Source: Apostichopus japonicus (taxonomy: Eukaryota > Echinodermata > Holothuroidea > Aspidochirotida > Stichopodidae). Taken from it: DNA of 64,000 nt. Shown in pieces: positions 1 to 11,377 of this stretch (positions are counted from its first letter, which is position 1; every line of letters begins with the position of its first letter). The position numbers were made by a program, and so were the translations under genes. The notes below the pieces were generated by a model that searched no databases, had not been told where the DNA came from, and saw only the letters and a list, made by a program, of their open reading frames with translations. The stretch lies in contig NC_092568.1 of NCBI RefSeq assembly GCF_037975245.1, positions 22,098,501-22,162,500 of the forward strand. Direction: 5' to 3'.

Positions 1-2290
1 TGAGTTGATTCTGTGGTGGAGTTTGTACTATTATTATAAAATATCAGTCCTTCTCATGCCATAACCGAGAGAAAAACCCGAGAATACTGCCCGGAGTGAG
101 GCGTGTAATTTTGGCGCCTTTGATACGCTCTCAAGGATGCAAACCTAATCCTCTCTCCAGGGTATTTGATGAAATCTTTTCGTAAAGTTTTATATCAGTG
201 TTCAGACTATGGTCTCATGGTCGTGTTGCGTTATGAAATTCAGGTTCATTGAAATAAGAAAAAGAAGGAAAAAAAGATTGCCTCTCAAAACCGACTGGGA
301 AGCCTTACGACGCTCGTTTTCCTTTATCAACGCACAGAGCCCCGGTTCTAATTGATATCTTTTCACTGCTTTGACAGCTTCGTTTGTAAACATTTCTGTC
401 TGCCCTATTTGGAGTCATCCTTGGATGAGTTTAATGTTTATATTCTCATTTCAGTCTTCTCCGGGTATATTTTGTTGCTCTTTTGTGCCAGATAAAATAA
501 GATTCACTTGCAAGATTAGATAATATGAGTTTTCTTTATTTTCAAGAGATGTATAATTCTAGCCTTACCTTTTTTTTATGATTATTATAATTATGATTAT
601 TATTATTATTTTTGTTTTGCCTTGAATTTGGTTTTATCATGGGTCGTTATCGATATCATAAAGGTACGAAAACCTTTTTTTCCATGTTATGACGTGAAGC
701 ATCGTTAAGAATGTTTATAAAAAAATAGAGTAGTCTCAAAATGTAATGTGAAGAATCATTTATTTCAATGTTTGTATTGTAGAAACCAATAAGCAACCAA
801 GGTTTGTGTTGTTAGGTGTTTATTGTTGATCTAGCATTTGGAGACTGACAAAGCTAAACAGTTGTGTCTTGTCCCATGAAAAATCTGATCAAAAAGAATT
901 TGAGTGTTCTAATGTCTTTTAGTTTCATTTTAGGTTTCAACTTTTATTTTTCCAACAACCTCACCCTAATTCTGCAAGCCATTTTTTCTTGCTAAAGAAA
1001 AAAAATTAAGTTATCGTAATAAGCATAAAGTTAACAATCATGTGATGGTCACTTCCCCTTTTGAAATAATTTATGAACTTATGTCATATGACTTTATTAT
1101 ATTCATTGATTGATTGCTTATTAGTGATCAGTGGAAATAATAACAAGTATCTTTCAATGAAATTCTGCTTTCAATTGTCTTCCCTTTCTCATCTAGCAGG
1201 GCTTTAAATAGATTAAAAGGCCAAATTATTAGGTCCCTGGAAGATTTAAACTTAAATTCTGACCCATCAACCAGATTTTCAACAGCATTAAATTAAGAAA
1301 AAACAAAAACTTGTCAGATGGATAAAAAGACGACCCTTGATGAAGTTTGAGACTGAGTGACAATTCTCTGACTTCCTTACTTATTTTAGAGGTTATAATG
1401 CATGATGACCTTTAAGAAATCTGTTTTTCATCTTTAATAAATTTATCCCCATTTCATCTACCCTAAATTTCTCTCTTTCTCTTTGCCCTTCCTCATACAT
1501 CCTAGCTTCCTTCCTTCCTTAAAACTGCATAGAGGTTTCCTAATTCCATTCAGTCAAGTTAAAAAAAAAACTCTAAGAGGCCATTACTATTGGATTTCCA
1601 TCTCAAAAGAAGATGAAGAATGAACAAAGCGAAAACCTGACTAAGATAGATGAAAAAGGGGAATTAAAGGGTCGGCATCTGTCTGTATGTCCGTCATCGT
1701 CCATCTTCTTTTATCACATCTGATCTCCCTCCATGAAAATGAGGAGAAAAAGATTTCACACCGCATCTCCAGATGGGAGGCAATCTACTGTGTGGAATAT
1801 CCGACTGATCCACGATTATTACATAATGATCACAAGAAGGGAGATAAACTAATCGGATGAACAGGGAAATGTGAAAACGTAACGTAAATTTTTAGATGAA
1901 AATAAATTAACATAATTATATGAAATATAACTCGATGTAACAGCAGTGCTAAGTAGTCCAAAGAAAAGCTGCACGGTACTCAGCTGACTTACTTGTGAAC
2001 CTGGTATTATGTCATTATTCTGCCATAGATCGCAGTAAACAGCAAAAAACATCATGGAAATGCATTCCTGGCACACAATAATATCAAAAACCTAAAATAG
2101 ATTGAAAAATCAAGTCATTATCGTATTTTCTATTTCTTTGTCAAATATATTCTTGGTTTACGGAGGTTTTGTATTTTTTTTTTGCCTTCCGTTTTCGTTT
2201 GTGTTTGTTTGTCAGGTGATGTCTCCAATACATTTTATTTTACATTTTGTTTCATCCTATACATAAACTGCAATACTGCCGAGGCCCAGT
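1..2290. other. AT-rich non-coding stretch, no gene supported
   Basis: Only short open frames of low-complexity composition occur here, with no recognisable domain, tRNA or repeat family. The block at about 60-190 is richer in C, G and CpG than its surroundings and contains a TAATCC motif, so it could be a regulatory island, but that is inference from composition only. Confidence 0.5.
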
Positions 2291-2299
2291 CCATCATTA

Positions 2300-2490
2300 C
2301 CCCAATTGCTCCCTCTTACTTATTCCTCACTCTCCCCCTCCTCCCCTCTTATCTTCCTCCCCTTCTCTCTACCTCCCTCTTCGCCCCTCTCTCTTTCCCC
2401 TCTCATCTCCCTTGCCATGCCTCTCCCTCTGTCCTCTCTCTCTTCCCCTCTCCCTCATCTCCCTCCCCTCTCTCATCCCCCTTTCCTGTA
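2300..2490 (+). repeat. Polypyrimidine low-complexity tract
   Basis: About 190 bases are almost entirely C and T on the plus strand, in irregular runs of CCTCTC and CCCTCC. The strand asymmetry is strong, with very few purines. Such tracts can form triplex DNA in vitro; whether this one does is unknown. Overlapping serine/proline-rich frames through it are compositional artefacts. Confidence 0.85.
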
Positions 2491-3870
2491 AAAGTTCACT
2501 CCCTATAAATTTTATATCATCCTTTAATAGTTCCCATACTCGGATTCTTTACCTAGGACACAAACATTCACTCCCTTATTTTTATCTCAAGTTGATTTTA
2601 TTTTAATAGATATTACCTCTGAAATTTTTTATAATAATGTGGGCATGATACTCCACTTATACATTACGTTGATGTAACCTAGCTGCGATGCAATCTGCCC
2701 AATTAAAAGAAATTCTGCCTATAATTCTCATAGGGTATGATGAATTCAGTAAAAGTTACATGTGTGACACGTGTGTGATTTTGTATATATACACAGCTCG
2801 CCTTATCACAAACCATTTGAAGTGTATTCTCTTTGTGTGTGACATAATATTACACTTACAAACTTTAGCTGTATAATTTGAACTTTTCCTCTGTCGTTGC
2901 ACAACTGTGTCGAGCACTGCAGCTCTCACTTGAAAAAATGTGGAATGTCTCCCTCTATCACACTGTCCCATCAACGAGGTCGCCATCTCGTCTGCATGCA
3001 CCGGGCATTTGTATCTAGCTCAGGTAGTAGTAGCTAGTTAAATATATATATGGTAGCGCTGTTATCGTGTGCGTGCCATTGATTGGTTTGTTGATAAATG
3101 CTGGTAGTAGAAGCGTCTAGAGTTACCGCTCCCCTGATAGGCTCATCTTTCTCTTATCAATAACTTTTGAAGGGGACAAAGGAAATCCACTCGGTTGATT
3201 TGGTAAACACTGTTAATATATATATATACGTAGGCTACGGCAGAATATTGGACGAGTGCATTAATGAACTGTATGACAGGGTATCAGATGTGGTCTGTTT
3301 GTACACAACACAAAAGTCATGCTTAAAATTTTTGTATCCAGGGTAGCGTTTTGAAGTGTTTTATCGTGGTATATCTGTAAGGCACATTAAATTTTTTATT
3401 TTTTATTGTTTCTTATGGCAGTTTCAAATTGACTATGCACAAGACCATACGGCCTAAAATGGATGTCAATTTTATTGCTTTGCTCACTCTTGATTGATTC
3501 TGGATATTAAAGGACTTAGTTTTTATAATTTTTTCTCTTTTGACTTTAATTTCCTGTTCTCTTTGGGAAGAGAGAGGATGGAGGGGGAAGGGGGTGGGAG
3601 GTGAGGAGGAGGACACATCCTCAGCTTGTATGTAACAAATTGTATAAGATTGATGATCAGTTTATATTAATATATTAATATATATATATATATATTTACA
3701 TATATATGTTTACCTCCATTTCATTAACATAAAGCCTGTTCAAAGTATCTCTTTCGAGATCCGGCCTCAGGAATCACAAATGATTTTCGAGTTGGTTTGC
3801 ATCATGTTTGATCTCTAGAATAAGGCAAAGTATGTCACCAAAAACAGAACTAGTATTGTTTGATACAGGT
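2491..3870. other. AT-rich non-coding stretch with a short TA microsatellite
   Basis: No supported gene. A TA-rich microsatellite lies at about 3664-3710. The other open frames are short and show no family resemblance. Confidence 0.5.
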
Positions 3871-3878
3871 GGCAAACG

Positions 3879-3925
3879 CCTAGAGTGGAATTACGACCTT
3901 CCTTACCGGTTTCGAACCTCTGGGC
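3879..3925 (-). repeat. Probable fragment of a tRNA-Thr-like SINE
   Basis: The plus-strand words CTAGAGTGG and AACCTCTGGG occur in the same order as in the minus-strand SINE copy at 21428-21505. This copy carries an insertion of about 14 bases between them. It abuts a second SINE starting near 3935. The match is short, so assignment is tentative. Confidence 0.35.
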
Positions 3926-3934
3926 ATACAATCA

Positions 3935-4070
3935 GCGTCCATAGCCTAGTGGTTAGGGTGTCCGCGTACAAAGCGGGAGGCCCCGGTTCGAATCCCAGTG
4001 GGGGCTGGAAGTTTTTTCACTGTTCTTGATTTTCCAACTCATTACGATTTCAATTATATATATATTTTGA
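3935..4070 (+). mobile_element. tRNA-derived SINE (family A)
   Basis: The head has a clear Pol III A box (TAGCCTAGTGG, 3942-3952) and B box (GGTTCGAATCC, 3985-3995). The D arm and anticodon arm fold well (TCCGC and GCGGG around loop GTACAAA). The T stem has two mismatches and the acceptor ends do not pair, so this is not a working tRNA. The formal anticodon would be ACA, which is not normally used. The body that follows (CTGGAAGTTTTTTCACTGTT, then TTTTCCAACTCATTACG and CAATTA) is found again in reverse complement at about 23815-23985. Two copies sharing head and body identify a SINE family. Confidence 0.75.
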
Positions 4071-5410
<1,340 letters not shown>

Positions 5411-5414
5411 TTAT

Positions 5415-5960
5415 ATGTATGCAAGTCAATTCAATGCTTTCCCTCAGAGTTATAGCAAAAGTCTCTTTTTGACTAATTTGATCTCTTACCTTAGTTACCA
5501 TGGTAATCACATGTTTCGATAGTGCTTGGTATTCCTATTAAACTACCAAGTTGCATGGCAATTCAATGTTTTCCATTGGAGTTATAGCAAACAATCACTT
5601 TTTGCTTAATTTGACATCTGATCTTTCAGCTTTCATTCTCTAAGGGTGGGTCTGTGAGACATTAGTTCCGATCATGGGGCAACTCCCTGCATATTTTTGA
5701 AGAAAATCATCCAAGCTGTTTAAGAGGAGTTGCATGTTGACACAAAATTCCAATGAAAATATACAGTTGACCTTTGATTCTGTAACCTTTGACCTCAATT
5801 ACCATATTAACCACATATTTTGACACTATTAAACATTCTCATTATACCTGTGGGGTTGCATGCCAACCCAAAATTTCCCCTTGGATTAATAGCTGAAAAT
5901 CACTTTCACTTAAATTGATATTAAGGTATATTTTTGGAGATGACAACATTTAACGTTAAC
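5415..5960. repeat. Degenerate tandem repeat, about 130-175 bp unit
   Basis: About four diverged copies begin near 5418, 5553, 5729 and 5857. Each opens with a version of GTTGCATG(N)CAA followed by TTTCCATTGGAGTTATAGC. Later comes a shared segment around TTACCAT..TAACCACAT. The array directly follows the (AT)n tract. Divergence is high, which suggests an old array. Confidence 0.65.
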
Positions 5961-6938
5961 ATGTTTTGTACCAAATGTGAACTTGAAGTAAAAATTTGTG
6001 TGATGTCATAGATGCAATGCACACAGACACATTTATGTTATGAGTTTCCTTAAAATATACGTCAAATTTTCTTTTTCAATATTAGGACTTATTAACATAT
6101 GAATACACTATAATTATTAGGTTATTATTGTAGTGCACATGCGGGCTACAATATTGGCATTACTGGCCAAGTGCACAATACCTACATGACTGGACATTGA
6201 AATCTTTAAGTTTCATCTAGTCTCTGTACATTTGTAGTTTCAGAGGCTAGCTGCGTACCCAACTTATTCTGAGCCTGTCACGGCGCTCCCAAGCGCCCTC
6301 ACTTTGTACAAACGAAAAGTTCTTCCTAATACTGCAAGCACTCCACGCGCACTACACTACTGCGTTTATGCAGGCAAATGCAGTTCAAGTTGATAATTTA
6401 AAAACCCAAGTATGCAAAGTTGGAACCAATCCAAGATAAAACAGTAAAGTGGATAAAGAAAGAGATAAATATTGTTGTCAGTGTGCAACTACATTTAACC
6501 TCGCATAACCCACAGTGGCTCCAGAAATACATACTGGTTGCCCATAATGCTGTATAGCATATCATACTACGTTATACTATGTATAAAATGCCTACAACAA
6601 TGTACTATAGATTTGTCACTTAATACAATCTTAAGATGGTCAGTTACCCCTTACAGAAGAAATTTTTAGCCGAGACCGAGGTAGATGCACATGTAGGTCT
6701 AGCCTAATTTAGTAGAAATTCTTGACAAAAATTGTTCTAGTCATCAAGTAATTAAACTAATTACATCAACTAATTGCATCATTAGAGGAAGCCATGGCAT
6801 GGCGGGCGGGGGGGGGGGGTTGGGAGAAAGAGAGAAGAAAGAGACTTTGTAGTGAACAAAATGTAATATATAACTTACAGTGAAAAAATGAGTGGAATTT
6901 GATGGTCATTACATTGGTTATAACATTAAATACATACT
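5961..6938. other. AT-rich flank left of the DIRS element
   Basis: No gene or repeat family is recognised. A G-run with TGGGAG context lies at about 6803-6825. The sequence corresponding to the predicted DIRS left terminus was looked for here and not found. Confidence 0.5.
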
Positions 6939-7389
6939 CCGTCCTGCACGTTTGAACTGCTTTTTGTCTTTGAAACGTTTTTTTCTTTCGTGTTTTTCGA
7001 ACGTTTTTTTGGTTTACCTCGTGAACGTGGTTCACGTAGCGTGGCTAGGCCCGCACCTTAGTGTAGCGTTCTCCTAGCGTTTATTTACTTCCACGTACAG
7101 CAGTCGTGTACGTGGGCTTACTTGCAGTTAAGTAACTGCTTTGTTTAGTTCTTCATACTGTTTTCGTACAGCAGTCGTGTACGTTTTCCCTTTGCAGTAA
7201 AGTAACTGCCTTGTTTATTTTTCGTACTGGTTTAGATACGAATTTCTTGCTGTTCACGTACAGCAGCCGTGTACGTTTTCATTCTGCAGTAAAGTAACTG
7301 TTTTTAATTTAGTTTTCACAGCTTCAGGTCTCGGAGATTTCTCAAAAAAAATTTTTCGGAGATTTCTCGAAAAAAAAAAAAAAAAAAGG
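6939..7389 (+). promoter_or_regulatory. DIRS 5' leader with repeated hairpins
   Basis: The leader upstream of ORF1 contains three copies of CGTACAGCAGTCGTGTACG (7094-7112, 7165-7183 and, with one change, 7257-7275). Each folds as a CGTACA/TGTACG stem. Each is followed 9-10 bases later by a second partly palindromic word, GCAGTWAAGTAACTG. Another 6-bp hairpin, GTGAACGTGGTTCAC, sits at 7021-7035. A direct repeat TCGGAGATTTCTC (7331-7343 and 7356-7368) and a run of about 18 A precede the ATG at 7390. The repeats may bind Gag, the recombinase or host factors; that is inference. Confidence 0.7.
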
Positions 7390-9306
7390 ATGGAAAACTG
7401 CCGTTCTTGTAAGCAGTTCCGTCCGTTCAAAGCATGGGATAAGCATGATTTATGCCCAAAGTGTCGCCCATGCGGGAGTAAGCAGACCTGCTCCATTTGC
7501 CAGGACTGGACCCAGGAGCGCTGGGATTTGATCGGTACCTGGCTGGCGGATAAAGCCGCAGAAAAAAGAAAGAAGGCGGCTTCCTCAAAGCAGGGGAAAA
7601 AGAAGCCGCCGGCGAAGGAACCCCAGGCGGCCATAAGAGATGGCATAAGCCCTAAACATGGGGGAACGGAGGGCGCCATACGAGATGGCTCAAACCCTCC
7701 TCAGGAACGGGTATCCATACGAGATGGAGCTAATTCCCGTGCGGCGTCAGCTCAGCCACGGCCGCGACCCCAGGAGGGTCCGTCCACTTCAGGCCACGTG
7801 GAGTCCAGAAGCCCCCGAAGACAAGCGGTGGCGGACTTATTTACTTCAACTCCGGGGTCGTGGGACCACAACCGGAGAGATTTCTCGGGGTTCTCCCCGG
7901 AGAGTACGGAACGGCGCCAAAGCCGAAGCAGAAGCCGTACCCACAGCCGTAGCCGCGGTAGGAGCCGGGAAAGACACCGGCGACCTCGACGCAGGTCGAG
8001 GTCTGGCTCGTCGCCCTCGTCCTCGAGCGGACATTCTTCTGGGCGACACAGGGCCAAGAAACGAAAGAGGAGACAATCCCCAGATCCGGGGCAGGCTCTC
8101 CTTTCCCAGGTTAAAGACCTCCTGGGACAATTGCTACAAAAGCCGAGTCAACAGGACCCGGAACAACAAGGGGCTCCGTCAATTCCACCACAACCGGCGC
8201 CACCGCCAGCACCGGTTACGGACGATCTCGCCCCTGAGGAGGCCCAGGCAGATCCCTGGGACGACGTCTCCTCCAGAGCTGATGATGCGCTGTCAATCGC
8301 AGCTAGTGCCCGCCTCCTCAGTGGAGACTCCGAGGCGGAGGATGAAGAACCCTTACGGGGTACAGAAATTTCGGCGGAAGCCTTTGAGAAGGCGACGGCA
8401 GTACTCCGCAGAGTCCTCGGCTTCGAGGAAAGGGTGGATGCGCGGGCCCACGAGGGGCCGGCATCCAAACTCACTTTGAACGCGGCCACCCAAAAGCCTC
8501 GAGCCTCCATCCCGGTGGATGTGGAATGTAGAGAGCGGTTCGAGGCGGTGGCACAGGCGAAACGCTGGACAGCCTTCCAGCGATCAGCCCATCGCACTTT
8601 CCACGTGGGCGACGAAGACTGGGAAAGTCTTTTCACGCCACCCCAAATCCCGCCTCAAGTGAAGGAGAGACTTCGGTCGGCGGGTGCCTTAGACGGCAAA
8701 GACAAGTTCAGGGAGAAGGGTGCACAGACCCTAGAATCCTCCCTGTTCGACGTAGATAGGGCCTCCCGCGCAGGGATGAAGTACTCGTCAGCCCTATTAC
8801 TTTTCGCCGAGCTATTGAACAGATCGTTCCAACAGGCCCAGGCATCGGGTATCTCCCGCAAAGATACCGCCGCCATCATTGCCCTCCTGGGACCCGTTTC
8901 CAGGATGGTATTAGACCAGTTCGCCCGCGTCTCGGTTAAGGCTACCTTGACACGTCGGGACCTGGTTCTGAACTCCCTGAATTGGTCGTCCAGATCCACG
9001 GCGGACGCGTTCCGCAACTTACCGATCCTGGGCAGCGACCTCTTCGGCGGCAAGTTCGATGACAAACTCCGGGAGGAGGCAGAGAGAATGAAGTCTCTGA
9101 GGGAGGCGGATGAGCATATGTCCCGCCCGACCTCATCCTCGCGCCCACGTTTTGACTCAAGACAAGGTAGCCGCTCAAGATCCAGCTACAGTCAGAGTCG
9201 GGGCGCTCCGCGAACGCAATCCGCTCCTTCGCGGCCCGAACACAGGCCGTACCGCCCGCAATACCGCGGAAGCCGCGGAAGCCGCGGGCGCGGTAAACGG
9301 CCCTAG
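7390..9306 (+). CDS. DIRS ORF1, Gag-like nucleic-acid-binding protein, 638 aa
   Basis: This is the first ORF of the DIRS element and the likely structural/RNA-binding protein. The N-terminus has a cysteine cluster at residues 4, 7, 22, 25, 28, 34 and 37, with the look of a small zinc-binding fold. Three IRDG words occur at about residues 82, 97 and 109. Residues 175-230 are Ser/Arg-rich, resembling SR proteins, and end in a basic KKRKRR-like cluster that could be a nuclear localisation signal. A Pro/acidic linker follows. The predicted mainly helical part, about 330-560, includes AEAFEKATAVLRRVLGF and LLGPVSRMVLDQFARVS. The last 40 residues are Arg/Gly/Ser-rich. The ATG at 7390 is the first in frame and follows the poly-A stretch. 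The 3' end overlaps ORF2 by about 197 bp. Gag identity is inferred from position and composition, as DIRS Gag proteins are poorly conserved. Confidence 0.85.
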   Translation: MENCRSCKQFRPFKAWDKHDLCPKCRPCGSKQTCSICQDWTQERWDLIGTWLADKAAEKRKKAASSKQGKKKPPAKEPQAAIRDGISPKHGGTEGAIRDGSNPPQERVSIRDGANSRAASAQPRPRPQEGPSTSGHVESRSPRRQAVADLFTSTPGSWDHNRRDFSGFSPESTERRQSRSRSRTHSRSRGRSRERHRRPRRRSRSGSSPSSSSGHSSGRHRAKKRKRRQSPDPGQALLSQVKDLLGQLLQKPSQQDPEQQGAPSIPPQPAPPPAPVTDDLAPEEAQADPWDDVSSRADDALSIAASARLLSGDSEAEDEEPLRGTEISAEAFEKATAVLRRVLGFEERVDARAHEGPASKLTLNAATQKPRASIPVDVECRERFEAVAQAKRWTAFQRSAHRTFHVGDEDWESLFTPPQIPPQVKERLRSAGALDGKDKFREKGAQTLESSLFDVDRASRAGMKYSSALLLFAELLNRSFQQAQASGISRKDTAAIIALLGPVSRMVLDQFARVSVKATLTRRDLVLNSLNWSSRSTADAFRNLPILGSDLFGGKFDDKLREEAERMKSLREADEHMSRPTSSSRPRFDSRQGSRSRSSYSQSRGAPRTQSAPSRPEHRPYRPQYRGSRGSRGRGKRP

Positions 9307-11377
9307 GGATGCCCACCCCACCGTAGCGGCCAAGGCCAAGGTGGGGGGGCGACTAAGAGTTTTCTGGGCTCACTGGGAGAAAATCGACCCAGGAGCCTGG
9401 GTACTGGACGTGGTAAAAAGGGGCTACGAGATAGAGTTCTCGTCTACCCCACCCCAATATGGCCTCTTCGCAACCACGCCAGTACCCGAGATACCGGAAA
9501 AGCGGGCCGCCCTCGAAGACGAGATCAACAGTCTTCTCAAAAAAGGCGCCATTACGCGGGTCACCACCGCAAACGCGGACGGCCCCCTCTTCCGGTCCTC
9601 GTTCTTCCTCACGCCGAAGAAGAACGGGACTTGGAGGCCCATCCTGAACCTCAGACCTCTCAACAGGAGGTTCATCCGACCGGAGAGGTTCAGGATGGAG
9701 ACTCTCACATCAATCCTCCACCTACTGCGCCCAGGGATGTGGGCATCCTCCGTCGATCTAAAGGATGCCTACCTACATATCCCCATCCGACTCGAGGACC
9801 AGCGGTTCCTCGCGTTCAGGTACAAGGCCATAGATTACCGCTTCACAGCGCTACCATTTGGCCTCTCCACGGCACCCAGGGTTTTCACCAGGGTAACAAG
9901 GGCGGTCCTGGCTCACCTCCGCCGAAACGGGGTATTGGTGTTCGCCTACCTAGACGATTGGTTAGTACTCGGCAACTCCCAACAAGGGGCTCTCGCCAGT
10001 ACAAACGCCACCGTCTCCCTCCTGACGAAACTGGGGTGGTTAATCAATGTCGAGAAATCCAACCTCGTGCCCACTCAATCGATCATATACTTAGGGGCCC
10101 GTCTCGACCTCGCCAGCGGCATGGTCTACCCGACGGCCGAAAGAACGGCAAGCCTAGTGGCCACGGCCAGAAAAATACTAGGCAATCGGAATACCCCAGC
10201 GCTCACGTGGCAGCGCCTATTGGGGAAGATGGCGAGCTTCACAGACCTTCTAGACCTGTGCAGACTCAGAATGAGGCCGCTCCAGCGGCACCTCCTCAAA
10301 CACTATGCCCCGGATCGGTCGTCGGCGGCAACGCCAATCCCACTTCCAACGGGGCTTCGCCCGTTTCTCACGTGGTGGGCAGAGTCGGACAGGATCGCGG
10401 CAGGGCGACCTTTCCGGAACCCAGCCCCTACAACGTCGATCACGACGGATGCCTCCCTCAGCGGCTGGGGAGCGGTATGGGGCACACACACAGTTGCCGG
10501 CGAATGGGCGGAGCCCGAGAGGGGTCTCCATATCAATATTTTAGAGACGGAAGCGGTCCTGAGGGCCGTACGTCACTGGGCAACCCACCTAACGGGCCAC
10601 ACTGTCACGGTCCGGTCAGACAACACCACGACCGTGGCGTATATCAACCGTCAAGGGGGCACTCGATCCCTGGCCCTCCTACGCAGGACATGGGACCTGC
10701 TCGTCCTCTGCGACTCCCTTCGGATCGGCCTACGGGCGTCCCACCTAGCAGGGAAAGACAATATACTGGCAGACGCACTGTCCAGGGGGTATCTAGACAA
10801 TGGGGAATGGGAGCTCTCCCGAACGTGGTCCGACCACATATTCCACCTGTTCGGCAGGCCGTCCGTCGACATGTTCGCGACGGCCAAGAACGCCAAACTC
10901 CCGACGTTCTGCTCCAGATACCACGACCCGCAGGCCTGGAAGACCGACGCCCTAGTCGTCTCATGGGCGGGCCTCTCCATGTACGCCTTTCCCCCACTGG
11001 GATTACTCCGCAGAATTCTCACGATGCTTCGGGACGTGGAAGCGGACATGCTTTTGATCGCACCTTGCTGGCCCAATCAAGCATGGTTCCCACTCATCAT
11101 CGAAATGCTGGTGGACCTACCATACAAATTCCCACCGGCCGCCAAGCTCCTCTCCCAACGGAGCGGCCACATAACCCACCCCGACATCACGAGCCTCCAT
11201 CTAGCTGCGTGGAAACTCTCCGGCTCTCGCTCCAGACAGCGGGGTTTCCACCGGAGGTTGCGGACATTGCAGTGGATGCCCGCCGGCAGTCCACGGTTAA
11301 AACATACGATTCTAGACTGCACCGATACTATGTTTGGGCCGGGGACAACGCTGCTGATCCCGTGGAGGCCTCAGTAG
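9110..11377 (+). CDS. DIRS ORF2: reverse transcriptase, RNase H and Dam-like domain, 755 aa
   Basis: This is the replicase of the element. The RT spans about residues 120-345: SVDLKDAYLHIPI carries the first catalytic Asp (216), LPFGLSTAP begins at 248, and YLDD lies at 280-283 with Asp 282 and 283. RNase H spans about 440-560, with Asp447 (TTDAS), Glu479 (ILETEA), Asp504 (RSDNT) and Asp555 (ADALSR). After it, residues 585-660 (SVDMFATAKNAKLP, YAFPP at 625-629, APCWPNQAW) match the region of DIRS elements described as a phage Dam-like adenine methyltransferase domain; whether it is active cannot be told. The frame is +1 relative to ORF1 and overlaps it. The ATG at 9110 is the first in the open frame, but the true start could lie elsewhere or use frameshifting. 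All catalytic residues are present. Confidence 0.93.
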   Translation: MSICPARPHPRAHVLTQDKVAAQDPATVRVGALRERNPLLRGPNTGRTARNTAEAAEAAGAVNGPRDAHPTVAAKAKVGGRLRVFWAHWEKIDPGAWVLDVVKRGYEIEFSSTPPQYGLFATTPVPEIPEKRAALEDEINSLLKKGAITRVTTANADGPLFRSSFFLTPKKNGTWRPILNLRPLNRRFIRPERFRMETLTSILHLLRPGMWASSVDLKDAYLHIPIRLEDQRFLAFRYKAIDYRFTALPFGLSTAPRVFTRVTRAVLAHLRRNGVLVFAYLDDWLVLGNSQQGALASTNATVSLLTKLGWLINVEKSNLVPTQSIIYLGARLDLASGMVYPTAERTASLVATARKILGNRNTPALTWQRLLGKMASFTDLLDLCRLRMRPLQRHLLKHYAPDRSSAATPIPLPTGLRPFLTWWAESDRIAAGRPFRNPAPTTSITTDASLSGWGAVWGTHTVAGEWAEPERGLHINILETEAVLRAVRHWATHLTGHTVTVRSDNTTTVAYINRQGGTRSLALLRRTWDLLVLCDSLRIGLRASHLAGKDNILADALSRGYLDNGEWELSRTWSDHIFHLFGRPSVDMFATAKNAKLPTFCSRYHDPQAWKTDALVVSWAGLSMYAFPPLGLLRRILTMLRDVEADMLLIAPCWPNQAWFPLIIEMLVDLPYKFPPAAKLLSQRSGHITHPDITSLHLAAWKLSGSRSRQRGFHRRLRTLQWMPAGSPRLKHTILDCTDTMFGPGTTLLIPWRPQ

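Noticed and set aside
2182-2606. Three overlapping plus-strand frames rich in Ser, Pro and Leu
   Set aside because: All are translations of the pyrimidine tract; composition alone keeps them open.
3935-4008. A functional tRNA gene at this place
   Set aside because: The T stem has two mismatches, the acceptor does not pair, the anticodon would be ACA, and the sequence is followed by a SINE body found elsewhere in the window.
9631-11082. The upstream 480 codons of the recombinase frame as a separate coding region
   Set aside because: This stretch shadows the RT/RNase H frame, is Pro/Arg/Gly-rich in a way typical of a frame-shifted reading of GC-rich code, and shows no domain.
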